A stretch of 64,000 bases of DNA from ANME-2 cluster archaeon (GTDB taxonomy: Archaea; Halobacteriota; Methanosarcinia; Methanosarcinales; Methanocomedenaceae): NCBI GenBank assembly GCA_019429385.1, contig JAHYIS010000002.1, forward strand, positions 82,161-146,160, written 5' to 3'. The notes below the pieces were generated by a model. That model was not told where the DNA came from and searched no databases. It worked only from the letters and a program-made list of their open reading frames with translations. Both the position numbers and the translations under genes were made by a program. This document shows, one piece after another, positions 18,843 through 27,375 of the stretch (its first letter is position 1; each line of letters begins with the position of its first letter).

Positions 18843-18864
18843 GACAATCGGTCTCATTTTTTTT
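18840..18864 (+). terminator. ftr terminator
   Basis: TGAGAC (18840-18845, containing the ftr stop codon) pairs with GTCTCA (18851-18856) and is followed by eight T. It has the form of an intrinsic terminator. Confidence 0.8.
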
Positions 18865-18867
18865 ACC

Positions 18868-19518
18868 TTATACCATTATTGGCTGCGCAGGAATCGGAAT
18901 ATTTTCTACATAGCAGGTACTCTCAAGGTCCCGCCTGACCACCAGTCCTTTGAACGTGAAATAAAGTTCTCCACTGTGGTTCTCTTTTAACAACCCGTGT
19001 ATTAACAGGTTATCAAGAATATCCTGGCTGCATTCGAGATTCTCTAATAGCTGTCTCTTATCCACGAGCTTTTTTGGTGTGATATACAGAAGGATATCGG
19101 CATAGGTGGTATTTGCAATATTGTCTGCGATCATCCGGTCATTTCCCGAGGCGAGCACTTCATCATAGCCTGCAGACATAGTTATTGGTTCATGATCTTC
19201 AAACCTGTTTCCCATAAAATTCCGTACAACCGAAGTGTCAATGGAATTATAAAAAGCCTCATCAGCTACATATTTGGGTGATGGTTCAGGTTCCGGTTCT
19301 TTTGCTGTTATAAGCTCGTCGGCACGTCCCTCACTGCCCATCCGGCCCGGTACTATGAACGTTCCAAACGGCGATTCTGAAAAAAGATTATTAATCCCAT
19401 GCAACTGACCACCGAATGCCGGTAATGTTATGACATTTGATTTGTCAGAAAAATGAATTTCTCCATTATCGTGGTCAATAAAAACTATAATTCCCTGAAT
19501 ATCTTTTCGCTCTATCAT
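18868..19518 (-). CDS. Uncharacterised protein with possible C-terminal winged helix
   Basis: 216 residues not recognised as a named family. The N-terminal 60 residues are beta-rich (IIVFIDHDNGEIHFSDKSN). A low-complexity EPEPEPSP linker follows at about residue 75. The C-terminal half (ITPKKLVDKRQLLENLECSQDILDNLL) could be a winged-helix-like unit. There are no membrane segments. It is convergent with ftr and has an AT-rich upstream region with a CCCC-GGGG type ribosome site (GAGGGGATGAAA) before the ATG. Confidence 0.6.
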   Translation of the reverse strand: MIERKDIQGIIVFIDHDNGEIHFSDKSNVITLPAFGGQLHGINNLFSESPFGTFIVPGRMGSEGRADELITAKEPEPEPSPKYVADEAFYNSIDTSVVRNFMGNRFEDHEPITMSAGYDEVLASGNDRMIADNIANTTYADILLYITPKKLVDKRQLLENLECSQDILDNLLIHGLLKENHSGELYFTFKGLVVRRDLESTCYVENIPIPAQPIMV

Positions 19519-19608
19519 CTATTTCATCCCCTCAGATGAAAATTAATACTTTTATAAAAGTAAAGAAAAGTCAATATATTTAAGTATATCTATTTTTATA
19601 GATTTATA

Positions 19609-20817
19609 TCATGAAAACACAGCGTTACGCACAGACTCCGCAGTAGCTTCCACTTCAATAGGACTTTCACATATTTTCAGGACTTCTTCAGGGTCTTTGA
19701 GCAGATGTCCTGTGGTAATGCAAACCACGGTCTCACCAGGTTCAATGATACCCATATCGAACAGTTTCCTGAAACCTGCTACCGAAGATGCACTTGCCGG
19801 TTCCACGCCGATACCCTCTACCCGGGCCAGGCTTTTCTGGGCCGCCATGATCTCTTCATCCGATACCGACTCTGCAAGTCCGCCAGATTGGTATATGGCC
19901 CGCAGTGCCTTTATTGCATTGACCGGGTCACCTATCCTGATGGCAGTGGCCACGGTTTCAGGATTTGAAACAGGCACGATATTGTTCAATCTCTGCTTGA
20001 ACGCATTCACAATCGGACACGCTCCTTCAGCCTGGATACCGGTCATCTTTGGTATTTTATCTGTCAGTCCCAGTTCATAGAATTCCTTGAATCCCTTGTA
20101 GATGGCTGTGATATTTCCGGCATTGCCAACCGGCAACACGACCCTGTCAGGTACTTCCCAACCCATCTGGTCAACTATCTCAAAAGCAATGGTCTTTTGC
20201 CCCTCAAGCCGGTAAGGATTTATTGAGTTTAGCAAATAGAACCCTTCGTGGTCGCACAGGTCCCTTACCAGTTTCAGGGCATCGTCAAAGTTACCTTTAA
20301 TGCTCAGCACTTTGGCACCGTGCATCATGGCCTGGGCCACCTTGCCCATGGCAACCTTCCCGGCTGGCAGCAATACCACTACAGGAATGCCTGCTTTGGC
20401 ACCATATATGGCCAGTGAGGCAGAGGTGTTGCCGGTTGATGCACACGCCACCGTCTTCATTCCCAGCTCCAGGGCCCTGGATACCCCCACGGTCATACCA
20501 CGGTCCTTGAAACTACCTGTCGGGTTCAACCCTTCGTGCTTAACATAAAATGCCCCGGTTCCAAATAATTCGCCCAGGCGGTCACACCTGTACAGTGGTG
20601 TACCGCCTTCATTCGTGGTCACGGGCTCCCGCTCAACAGGCAGGAGTGCTTTGTATTTCCACAACGAAACAGGTATACCTTCAAAATCTTTCCTGCTGAT
20701 GGACTGGCCGGACCAGTCATAGATTATCTCAAGCAGACCGCTGCATTGAGGACAGGTATATACGACCTCTTCGGGAGGGTATTGGGCTCCACACTGGATA
20801 CATTTCTGGGTGTACAT
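19609..20817 (-). CDS. thrC: Threonine synthase
   Basis: 402 residues. It opens with a zinc ribbon (CIQCGAQYPPEEVVYTCPQC), as in archaeal and plant-type threonine synthases, followed by the PLP fold. The PLP lysine is in NPTGSFKDRGM near residue 105, and the phosphate-binding loop is PVGNAGNITA. It converts O-phosphohomoserine to threonine and phosphate. The gene stands 120 bases downstream of iorB in the same direction and may be co-transcribed with it. Normal length and motifs. Confidence 0.95.
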   Translation of the reverse strand: MYTQKCIQCGAQYPPEEVVYTCPQCSGLLEIIYDWSGQSISRKDFEGIPVSLWKYKALLPVEREPVTTNEGGTPLYRCDRLGELFGTGAFYVKHEGLNPTGSFKDRGMTVGVSRALELGMKTVACASTGNTSASLAIYGAKAGIPVVVLLPAGKVAMGKVAQAMMHGAKVLSIKGNFDDALKLVRDLCDHEGFYLLNSINPYRLEGQKTIAFEIVDQMGWEVPDRVVLPVGNAGNITAIYKGFKEFYELGLTDKIPKMTGIQAEGACPIVNAFKQRLNNIVPVSNPETVATAIRIGDPVNAIKALRAIYQSGGLAESVSDEEIMAAQKSLARVEGIGVEPASASSVAGFRKLFDMGIIEPGETVVCITTGHLLKDPEEVLKICESPIEVEATAESVRNAVFS

Positions 20818-20915
20818 CTGGGCTCTCCGGTTTAATGAAATTGATGATTGGTTGTTTATATGAATACCTATTCGAATAGATGATATCTCAATAGATTGGA
20901 ATTACTTAACTTTAT

Positions 20916-21506
20916 TCAATCGGTGGTTTCTGCAGCTTTCCTTCCCAGCCTGAATGCCGCCAAGTTCACATCCACTGTCTTCGGTGGAACAAGGCTGCGA
21001 ATACTGTCTTCGAGACTATGCACATCAAGGGGCAGGAAACCCGAAACTGCCCCTATCATGACCACATTGGCGGTCAGGGGATGTCCTGCCTGGGTGGCAA
21101 GAGCATCGGCATCCACTGCAACCAGCCGTTTGCACCGACCCCCCAATTCCTTCATCATATCATCAACAGCAGGATAATCTGCACTACCTGAAAGTACGGT
21201 AATAGGCAGCACAGGGTTCGTGTTCACCACGGCCACACCATCAGGCGACAGGTAATCCACGGCCCTTAACGTTTCAGCCGGTTCAAGGGCCAGCACTGCA
21301 TCGGCCCTCCCCCGGGGTATCAATGAGCCATACCTGCAGTCCAGTCTTACATGATTCTCCACCGAACCACCGCGCTGGGCCATGCCATGAGTTTCCGCTG
21401 ACATGACCGGCAAACCTGCATGTACGGCCGCCTTGCCCACAATATCAGAGGCCAGTATGGCACCCTGTCCGCCCACGCCTACAATGATGAGGTCGAACCC
21501 GGTCAT
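20916..21506 (-). CDS. iorB: Indolepyruvate:ferredoxin oxidoreductase subunit beta
   Basis: About 196 residues from the ATG at 21506, which overlaps the iorA stop by four bases. The gamma-type 2-oxoacid oxidoreductase domain is clear: DLIIVGVGGQGAILASDIVGKAA and SAETHGMAQRGGSVENHVR. With IorA it oxidatively decarboxylates aryl pyruvates from aromatic amino acids to aryl-acetyl-CoA, reducing ferredoxin; in methanogens it can run in reverse for amino acid synthesis. The longer upstream frame is just the overlap with iorA. Confidence 0.95.
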   Translation of the reverse strand: MTGFDLIIVGVGGQGAILASDIVGKAAVHAGLPVMSAETHGMAQRGGSVENHVRLDCRYGSLIPRGRADAVLALEPAETLRAVDYLSPDGVAVVNTNPVLPITVLSGSADYPAVDDMMKELGGRCKRLVAVDADALATQAGHPLTANVVMIGAVSGFLPLDVHSLEDSIRSLVPPKTVDVNLAAFRLGRKAAETTD

Positions 21507-23320
21507 GTCTCCACCTCGCCAATGGCATTGAACGGACAGACCTGCGCACATACCCCGCATCCCACGCACAGGTTGCCAATCCTTGAATGACCTTTTTCAC
21601 CTTTAACATCAGGCTGGTCGAATTCAATGGCAGGACAGCCGAACCTGATACATGCTTTACAGCCTCGACACTCATCCCTGTCCACATAGAAAGGTGCAAG
21701 CCTGACCCCCCTCCGGCGGGCAGTAATGATGCATTCCTGTTTTGAGATGACCACTGAGGTTCCTTTATGCTCTTTTGCCTGTTTGAATATATCAATGCTT
21801 GTTGGGATGTCAAACGGATCAGTGGTCAGGACCAGTTCCACACCGCATGCGCGTGCCATACCTTCCAGTGACACCATATACGTGGCATCGCCCAGTACGG
21901 TCAGGCCGGTACCTGGATTAGGCTGGTGTCCGGTCATGGCAGTGGTCCTGTTATCCAGTATGGTGACGGTAATATCCGCGCCATTATAAACCGCATTCAG
22001 CAACCCCGGGATCCCGGTGTGTAAAAATGTGGAGTCACCGATAGAACAGCAGATGGGTTTCGTCTCGCCCGCATGGTAGATCCCGGCGCTGACAGTTATG
22101 CTTGCACCCATGCACAGACAGGTATCCATCGTCCCCATCTGGACACCCAGGGTATAACACCCGATATCACCGGGGAAGATAGCATCCTTACCAAAGGCTT
22201 TTTTCATGGCATAGTACGAGCCCCTGTGGGGGCAGCCCGGGCACATTACCGGAGGGCGGCCAGGGAGTTCAATACCAGTTCCCTGAGCTTGATAAGCGAT
22301 GTAGTCCATGCCAGACACCTTTGCAATAACAGGTTCAACGATCCCCGGGTTCAGTTCGCCGTATCTTGGTATGACATCTTTCCCGTGTATCTCAACGTCC
22401 ATGCCGCCCGTAATTACCCTGACAAGCTCTTCAACCACTGGTTCGAGTTCCTCGATAACCAGTATCGTATCCACTGAACCTGCCAGTTCGCTGATAAGCC
22501 CTGCTGGTGCCGGGTATGCGCCTATCTTAAGGCAGGATGCTTTGACACCGAGCCTGTCAATGGCTTCCTTCACATATACCGATGCAACACCCGATGCAAT
22601 AATGCCTAAGCGTGCACTTTCCACCATGTCAAGCCGGTTCCATTGCGAGTTTTCAAGGGCTGCTGCCATCTCATCCTGCTTATCTATCAGGACCCTGTGG
22701 CGCACCCTCGCATGGACCGGAAGCATTACCCAGCGCAGGGGAATCTTTTCAAATCCGATATCATGTTTCGCTGGTGTCGAGGTCTGCAGCCTGATACCTG
22801 ACTTGCCATGACATATCCTGGTGGTGGGCCGGAAGACCACAGGAGTTTCGAACATTTCAGAGAATTCAAATGCGAAGGCTATCATGTCGTAGGCTTCCTG
22901 GGGCGTGGCAGGATCCAGGCATGGTACCTGTGCAAATGCGGCATACCTGCGCGTGTCCTGCTCGTTCTGGGATGAGTGGCAGCCAGGGTCATCGGCGGAT
23001 ATCACGACCATACCACCTTTGACGCCCGTATACGCAAGGGTCATGAACGGGTCAGATGCCACATTGAGGCCAACATGTTTCATAGTAACCACGCTGCGCG
23101 CACCGGTCCACGATGCACCGATGGCAACTTCCATGGCGACCTTTTCGTTTACAGACCATTCAACATGACCTTTTGGTTTCATACCTGCCAGGTATTCGAT
23201 TATCTCGGATGACGGGGTTCCCGGGTAGCCGGCAACGACATCGGTGTTGCATTCATGTATGGCCAGCGCGATGGCATTATTGCCTAACAGGTAGCGAATA
23301 TCTTGTTCTGACAATTGCAT
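21503..23320 (-). CDS. iorA: Indolepyruvate:ferredoxin oxidoreductase subunit alpha
   Basis: 605 residues from the ATG at 23320. It contains an N-terminal pyrimidine-binding domain (GYPGTPSSEIIEYL), a TPP-binding domain (GDIGCYTLGVQMG, GDSTFLHTGIPGLLNAVYN), and two C-terminal [4Fe-4S] ferredoxin motifs (CRGCKACIRFGCP and CVGCGVCAQVCP). It uses TPP, CoA and ferredoxin. The GGAGA element lies only one base from this ATG; a TTG three codons on, seven bases from the element, may be the true start. Upstream sequence 23327-23340 matches part of a Tn5 mosaic end. Confidence 0.96.
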   Translation of the reverse strand: MQLSEQDIRYLLGNNAIALAIHECNTDVVAGYPGTPSSEIIEYLAGMKPKGHVEWSVNEKVAMEVAIGASWTGARSVVTMKHVGLNVASDPFMTLAYTGVKGGMVVISADDPGCHSSQNEQDTRRYAAFAQVPCLDPATPQEAYDMIAFAFEFSEMFETPVVFRPTTRICHGKSGIRLQTSTPAKHDIGFEKIPLRWVMLPVHARVRHRVLIDKQDEMAAALENSQWNRLDMVESARLGIIASGVASVYVKEAIDRLGVKASCLKIGAYPAPAGLISELAGSVDTILVIEELEPVVEELVRVITGGMDVEIHGKDVIPRYGELNPGIVEPVIAKVSGMDYIAYQAQGTGIELPGRPPVMCPGCPHRGSYYAMKKAFGKDAIFPGDIGCYTLGVQMGTMDTCLCMGASITVSAGIYHAGETKPICCSIGDSTFLHTGIPGLLNAVYNGADITVTILDNRTTAMTGHQPNPGTGLTVLGDATYMVSLEGMARACGVELVLTTDPFDIPTSIDIFKQAKEHKGTSVVISKQECIITARRRGVRLAPFYVDRDECRGCKACIRFGCPAIEFDQPDVKGEKGHSRIGNLCVGCGVCAQVCPFNAIGEVET

Positions 23321-23369
23321 TCTCCGGTCTCTTATACACAATTATACCCGAATACGTTCATGTTCTCAT

Positions 23370-23921
23370 TCACTTGCCTTCTTTAATGGTATTCAACCTT
23401 GAACTGACCTTTTCCAGAGCAATTCCTATACCTGGCAGGCCATCAGGAAGCCAAAAATCATAATCATAATACATATTGAACAGGTTACTGTACAGTGCCT
23501 CTGCAGAATCAAGCGTAACCGCACCGTCGGCTGCATCTTCCACCATTATCTCAAGTTGTTCCACCAGTCGTGATAGGTTGGACGTGATGTTCGATGCTAC
23601 AATTTCCCAGTCGATAGACCGGCACCCTTCAAATTCAATGATATCCATTATCTCACTTAATTCGGCAGGTACCATGCCAAAGGCTGCAGGTCCGGCAATA
23701 AAGAACAGTTCACCTTTGGGACCATTACATACGGCAGTCCTGGGTATTGTTTCGAGCCAGTGTGATCTCAAGGCTGATTTTAACAGGTCTTGCAGGTCAT
23801 CGGGTACTGGCATATCTTCATCCCGCATATATGCCAGTTCCTGTACCACTTCGATAATCTCACCATCAGATGCAACTCCCATGACCTCTACTATCCCGCA
23901 GAGTTCTTCAACACAAAGCAT
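23370..23921 (-). CDS. Uncharacterised euryarchaeal protein
   Basis: 183 residues, acidic and mostly helical, with no membrane segment and no motif I recognise. The middle (AVCNGPKGELFFIAGPAAFGMV) is the most structured-looking part; the C-terminus carries NMYYDYDFWLPDGLPGIGIALEK. It lies 49 bases upstream of iorA in the same direction, so it may share its transcript, though no functional link is evident. The start is the ATG at 23921; there is no strong ribosome site. Confidence 0.6.
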   Translation of the reverse strand: MLCVEELCGIVEVMGVASDGEIIEVVQELAYMRDEDMPVPDDLQDLLKSALRSHWLETIPRTAVCNGPKGELFFIAGPAAFGMVPAELSEIMDIIEFEGCRSIDWEIVASNITSNLSRLVEQLEIMVEDAADGAVTLDSAEALYSNLFNMYYDYDFWLPDGLPGIGIALEKVSSRLNTIKEGK

Positions 23922-24019
23922 GATTTGTCATAGGCTTATAATGTAAAATAAAGGTTGCTTTTATGTTACACAGTGAAGGATAAACAGTATTAGTTTGAGG
24001 GAATTCCATTTTTGACAAT

Positions 24020-24027
24020 CTATATAA
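24020..24027 (+). promoter_or_regulatory. TATA box of the sORF-thioredoxin transcript
   Basis: CTATATAA centred about 24-26 bases upstream of 24050. It predicts a transcript start within a few bases of the ATG at 24054, so the small ORF would be leaderless. Confidence 0.55.
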
Positions 24028-24053
24028 ACGTTGGATACGTGACTAATGTTACG

Positions 24054-24170
24054 ATGCAAGATAATAAAAAAACACCACTAAAAGGAAGATATAAACGCTT
24101 GAAAGAGAAATGTTTGACTTGCCTGATATGTTATCCTGAATTAAAGGGGATGGTGAAAAATAATGAGTAA
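24054..24170 (+). CDS. Cys-rich 38-residue small protein upstream of thioredoxin
   Basis: An open frame of 38 codons whose stop overlaps the thioredoxin start in the 8-base unit ATGAGTAA. The peptide is basic (TPLKGRYKRLKEK) followed by a CLTCLICYPELKG block: three cysteines as CxxCxxC, suited to metal binding or thiol exchange. A TATA box sits at the right distance for leaderless translation. The thioredoxin ribosome site (GGGGATGGTGA) lies inside this frame, so translation of the two would be coupled. I do not recognise a family. It could also be only a leader peptide. Confidence 0.5.
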   Translation: MQDNKKTPLKGRYKRLKEKCLTCLICYPELKGMVKNNE

Positions 24171-24435
24171 AGTGGTCTTAATGGACTTTGCAGCAGGCTG
24201 GTGCGGACCCTGTAAAATGCAGGACCCTATTATTGAGGAACTGGAAGAAAAGTTCAAGGGACAGGTAGAGTTTAAAAAGATCGATGTGGATACCAATATG
24301 GATATTTCCAGCAAATACGGAGTACATGCTGTACCAACTCTTGTTCTGGAAAAGGATGGGAAGGTATTCAAGAAATACGTGGGTGTTACCAGGGCGACCG
24401 TGCTGGAAGCAGACCTGAAAGCGGCACTGGAATAA
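24163..24435 (+). CDS. trx: Thioredoxin
   Basis: 90 residues, the compact archaeal thioredoxin/glutaredoxin-like size. The active site is WCGPC at residues 13-17 (AAGWCGPCKMQDP), with the cis-proline in HAVPTLVLEKDG. It reduces disulphides in the cytoplasm, with electrons from a thioredoxin reductase not present here. It starts inside the preceding small Cys-rich frame and is followed 39 bases later by an MBL gene and then rmuC, all in the same direction. Confidence 0.95.
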   Translation: MSKVVLMDFAAGWCGPCKMQDPIIEELEEKFKGQVEFKKIDVDTNMDISSKYGVHAVPTLVLEKDGKVFKKYVGVTRATVLEADLKAALE

Positions 24436-24474
24436 ATATCTGATTTTTTTACATTTTAATAATGAGCAGGTCTG

Positions 24475-25455
24475 ATGGTTCACTCAACAATACATGACCT
24501 CGGTCTTGAAGTTGTACGGCTGACCACTATCCGCAACACCAATCGCCCTCATCTGGCACTTTCTTTTGATGACCACGTTTTTGCTGTAGACACCACCCGG
24601 ACTTTTAGGAACGACCCTATCCAGCCCGATGCATACCTTATCACCCATGCCCATGCAGACCACCATGGCAGGTCTGCCATGATGTCAACAAAGTCCGTCT
24701 GTTCGAAAGAGACCGCCCGGGCACTGGAGATACGGTTTGGCAGGCAATATAAGGGAAGGACGTTTTGTATAGGCGATACCATTGACATCAATGGGATTGA
24801 AGTGTCAACTCACCACTCTCACCATACCATCGGTTCATGTGCATTCTCCTGGGAGAATGACAGCGGGACAAGAATACTGGTAACCGGGGATATGAAAGAT
24901 GATTCAGACCTGCCTGAGTGTGATTTTTTAGTAACTGAAGCCAATTACGGCGACCCGGCAGACACTTCATGCTATTTCGAGGACGATATTGCAGGACTGG
25001 AACAGGTTATCGGGGATAATGTCGCCCTTGGTGCTTATGCTTTTGGCAAGGCCCAGCGGGCTGTAAGCATTGCGCGTAATGCAGGGTGGCATGACGAAAT
25101 ATCAATGGACAGCATGGGGTACAACCTGACAAAGAGCCTTATGACCGATTGCGGTCCACTGAATGAAATACGGGAATACAACGGAGGGCACGAGGGTATG
25201 GTAATTGTAGCGCCCTGGGACCTGGGGAAACTTCCGGGCAGCATGAAAAAATACGTGCTCACAGGCAGGCGGGACTACTATTACCCGGCCATACATATCA
25301 GTGACCACATGGACGTGACCGGCCTAGTAAATATGGTTCTGACACTCCAACCTGAAGCCACCCTTATTTACCATCCTGACGGTTATAGGCCACAGCGGCT
25401 GGCAGCACATCTTAGCAAGGTGGGATATCCGGCAGTTGCACTCAGTGAGATATAG
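24475..25455 (+). CDS. Metallo-beta-lactamase fold protein, exonuclease-like
   Basis: 326 residues. Metal motifs: ITHAHADHHG near residue 60, the His pair THHSHHTIGSCAF, VTGDMKDD and a C-terminal HISDHMD. The region LGAYAFGKAQRAVSIARNAG resembles the beta-CASP helix of nucleic-acid hydrolases such as the exonuclease/LigD-associated group, so a nuclease role is plausible but not shown. It is nine bases upstream of rmuC, also a DNA-metabolism family, and both follow thioredoxin; this suggests one operon. Confidence 0.8.
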   Translation: MVHSTIHDLGLEVVRLTTIRNTNRPHLALSFDDHVFAVDTTRTFRNDPIQPDAYLITHAHADHHGRSAMMSTKSVCSKETARALEIRFGRQYKGRTFCIGDTIDINGIEVSTHHSHHTIGSCAFSWENDSGTRILVTGDMKDDSDLPECDFLVTEANYGDPADTSCYFEDDIAGLEQVIGDNVALGAYAFGKAQRAVSIARNAGWHDEISMDSMGYNLTKSLMTDCGPLNEIREYNGGHEGMVIVAPWDLGKLPGSMKKYVLTGRRDYYYPAIHISDHMDVTGLVNMVLTLQPEATLIYHPDGYRPQRLAAHLSKVGYPAVALSEI

Positions 25456-25464
25456 GAGTTTGTT

Positions 25465-26346
25465 ATGATGTTGACAGATACCCTGCTGGGAACTATTATC
25501 GTCCTGTTGTTCATACTCATTTTGCTCGTGCTGAAACAGGGCAAGGTCGAGCCGAGAGATGTTGAATCTGCAGTATCGAACACCTGGGTAAGGCTCGGTC
25601 TTGACAAGCGACTGGGCGAATTGACCACCTATGCAGGTGATATCAGGGATAATTACCGGTCACTTGAGCAGATGCTCCGTGTCCCGACCCAGAGAGGTGC
25701 CCTGGGTGAGATGGCACTGGAGACCATTCTTACAGACCAGCTTCCTCCTGGCATGTTCGGTATCAGGACAAAAGTGTTCGATGGCAGGGTGCCAGATGCA
25801 TACATCAGGTCAACAGTGGGTATTATCTGCATAGATTCCAAGTTCCCGCTTGAGAATTACATCGGCTTTATGGAAAATGTTGACCCTAAAGTGCAGGACG
25901 GTTTTAAACGCCAGTTCCTGAGGGATGTACAGGGCCATCTGGATAAGATAGCGCAGGATTATGTGCGTCCTGATATGGGTTCGGCAGAGTTTGCTTTTGC
26001 TTACATCCATTCGGAAGGTGTGTACTGGTTCCTGGTCAATGAGGGTTTTGAAATGCTCAGGGATTTCACAAAAAAAGGAGTGCAGATCGTGTCGCCGCTG
26101 ACCCTGTCCCACAAGATAGAACTGATAAAAGCAGGAGTGCATGCCCGTAAACTATCAGAGGATGCCCAGCAGGTGCAGGCAGCACTGGCAGTGCTGTCCA
26201 GGCGTTTTATTGAAATAGATGATAAATGGAGAGTGTTCCACCAGACCCACCTGAGGAACCTGGGTAACAAGGCCGGAGAGATCGATTCGGCATACAATGA
26301 ACTGAGGAGCGATTTTGACAGGATCGGCAGGTTATCAGATGAATGA
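25465..26346 (+). CDS. rmuC: RmuC family DNA recombination protein
   Basis: 293 residues: an N-terminal membrane helix (residues 5-25) and then a RmuC nuclease-like domain with the family blocks RGALGEMALETIL, GIICIDSKFPLENY and YIHSEGVYWFLV. The invariant acidic and lysine residues of the PD-(D/E)xK type fold (Asp-Ser-Lys in IDSKFP) are present. Bacterial RmuC limits inversions at short inverted repeats. This copy lacks the long coiled coil of E. coli RmuC and is correspondingly shorter. It is downstream of, and close to, the MBL gene. Confidence 0.9.
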   Translation: MMLTDTLLGTIIVLLFILILLVLKQGKVEPRDVESAVSNTWVRLGLDKRLGELTTYAGDIRDNYRSLEQMLRVPTQRGALGEMALETILTDQLPPGMFGIRTKVFDGRVPDAYIRSTVGIICIDSKFPLENYIGFMENVDPKVQDGFKRQFLRDVQGHLDKIAQDYVRPDMGSAEFAFAYIHSEGVYWFLVNEGFEMLRDFTKKGVQIVSPLTLSHKIELIKAGVHARKLSEDAQQVQAALAVLSRRFIEIDDKWRVFHQTHLRNLGNKAGEIDSAYNELRSDFDRIGRLSDE

Positions 26347-26442
26347 AATCGATACTAATGTAACAATTATATAAGTTGTATAACTATATTTATATGTAGG
26401 CAAATAAAACGACACAAAACAGTATCCGTTTAGGGGCACAAT

Positions 26443-27375
26443 ATGAGCAGGCCATCGAAAAGATATACTTTTTCATTGATAATTCTTATAATAGTAATTA
26501 CTTTATCATCAGCTGGCTGTTTTGGACTGGAACCTGCAAAAAATATATCCATTGATGAAGTTGAATCCACAAATGGGGCACAACCAGAGATACAGCCTAT
26601 GAGAATAGCAGTTTCTGCAATGGTATCCCCAAAAGAAACGATGATATATTATAATGAATTGCTGGATTATGTATCGGAAAGGACTGGCTATCCTGTAGAA
26701 CTTGTGCAGCGGGAAACCTATATGGAAGTAAATGATCTGGTTGAAAACCAGTATATAGATGCTGGGTTTGTATGTACGGGTGCATATGTCGAAGGTCATG
26801 ATAAGTTCGGGATGGAACTGCTGGTGGCACCTTTAGTTAATGGTGAGCCATATTATTATTCATACATTATAGTATCACAAGATAGCAAAGCCGAAACTCT
26901 TGAAGACATCAGGGGTAAAAAATTCGCCTTTACCGACCCATTATCAAATACGGGAAAACTTGCACCCACATACATGCTGGCACTGATGGGTGAGACACCT
27001 GACTCGTTCTTTTCCCGTTATATTTACACCCAAAGTCATGATAGGTCCATTGAAGCCGTAGCAAAGAATCTCGTATATGGTGCAGCAGTGGACAGCTTGA
27101 TATGGGATTATTCAAATGAAACAAACCCTGAATTCACCTCAAAGACGAAAATTATTAGAAGATCAGATCCATACGGCATACCACCTGTGGTTGTTCACCC
27201 GGATACTGACCCTGAATTAAAGAATGAACTTAAAAATATATTCCTGACCATGCACAAAGACCCCAAAGGTGCAGAGATCCTGGAACATATTAACATTGAC
27301 CGGTTTGTCGAGATTGAAGATAGTGAATACGATTCTGTACGAAATATGAGCTTTGAAACACGAATATTACCATGA
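26443..27375 (+). CDS. PhnD-like solute-binding lipoprotein
   Basis: 310 residues. The N-terminal hydrophobic segment ends in LSSAGCFG, a lipobox, so it is anchored outside the membrane. The rest is a periplasmic-binding fold of the phosphate/phosphite/phosphonate (PhnD) type: MRIAVSAMVSPKETMIYYNE, then VENQYIDAGFVCTGAYVEG and DIRGKKFAFTDPLSNTGKLAP. No ABC permease or ATPase is adjacent. Instead the stop overlaps the start of a histidine kinase by four bases, so it probably presents a ligand to that sensor. The ligand is unknown; PhnD folds also bind other oxyanions and amine compounds. Confidence 0.85.
   Translation: MSRPSKRYTFSLIILIIVITLSSAGCFGLEPAKNISIDEVESTNGAQPEIQPMRIAVSAMVSPKETMIYYNELLDYVSERTGYPVELVQRETYMEVNDLVENQYIDAGFVCTGAYVEGHDKFGMELLVAPLVNGEPYYYSYIIVSQDSKAETLEDIRGKKFAFTDPLSNTGKLAPTYMLALMGETPDSFFSRYIYTQSHDRSIEAVAKNLVYGAAVDSLIWDYSNETNPEFTSKTKIIRRSDPYGIPPVVVHPDTDPELKNELKNIFLTMHKDPKGAEILEHINIDRFVEIEDSEYDSVRNMSFETRILP

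Noticed and set aside
23327..23341. Extended N-terminus MCIRDRR for iorA
   Set aside because: Peptide results from reading a Tn5-end-like sequence; the family start fits the Met at 23320 or the TTG shortly after.
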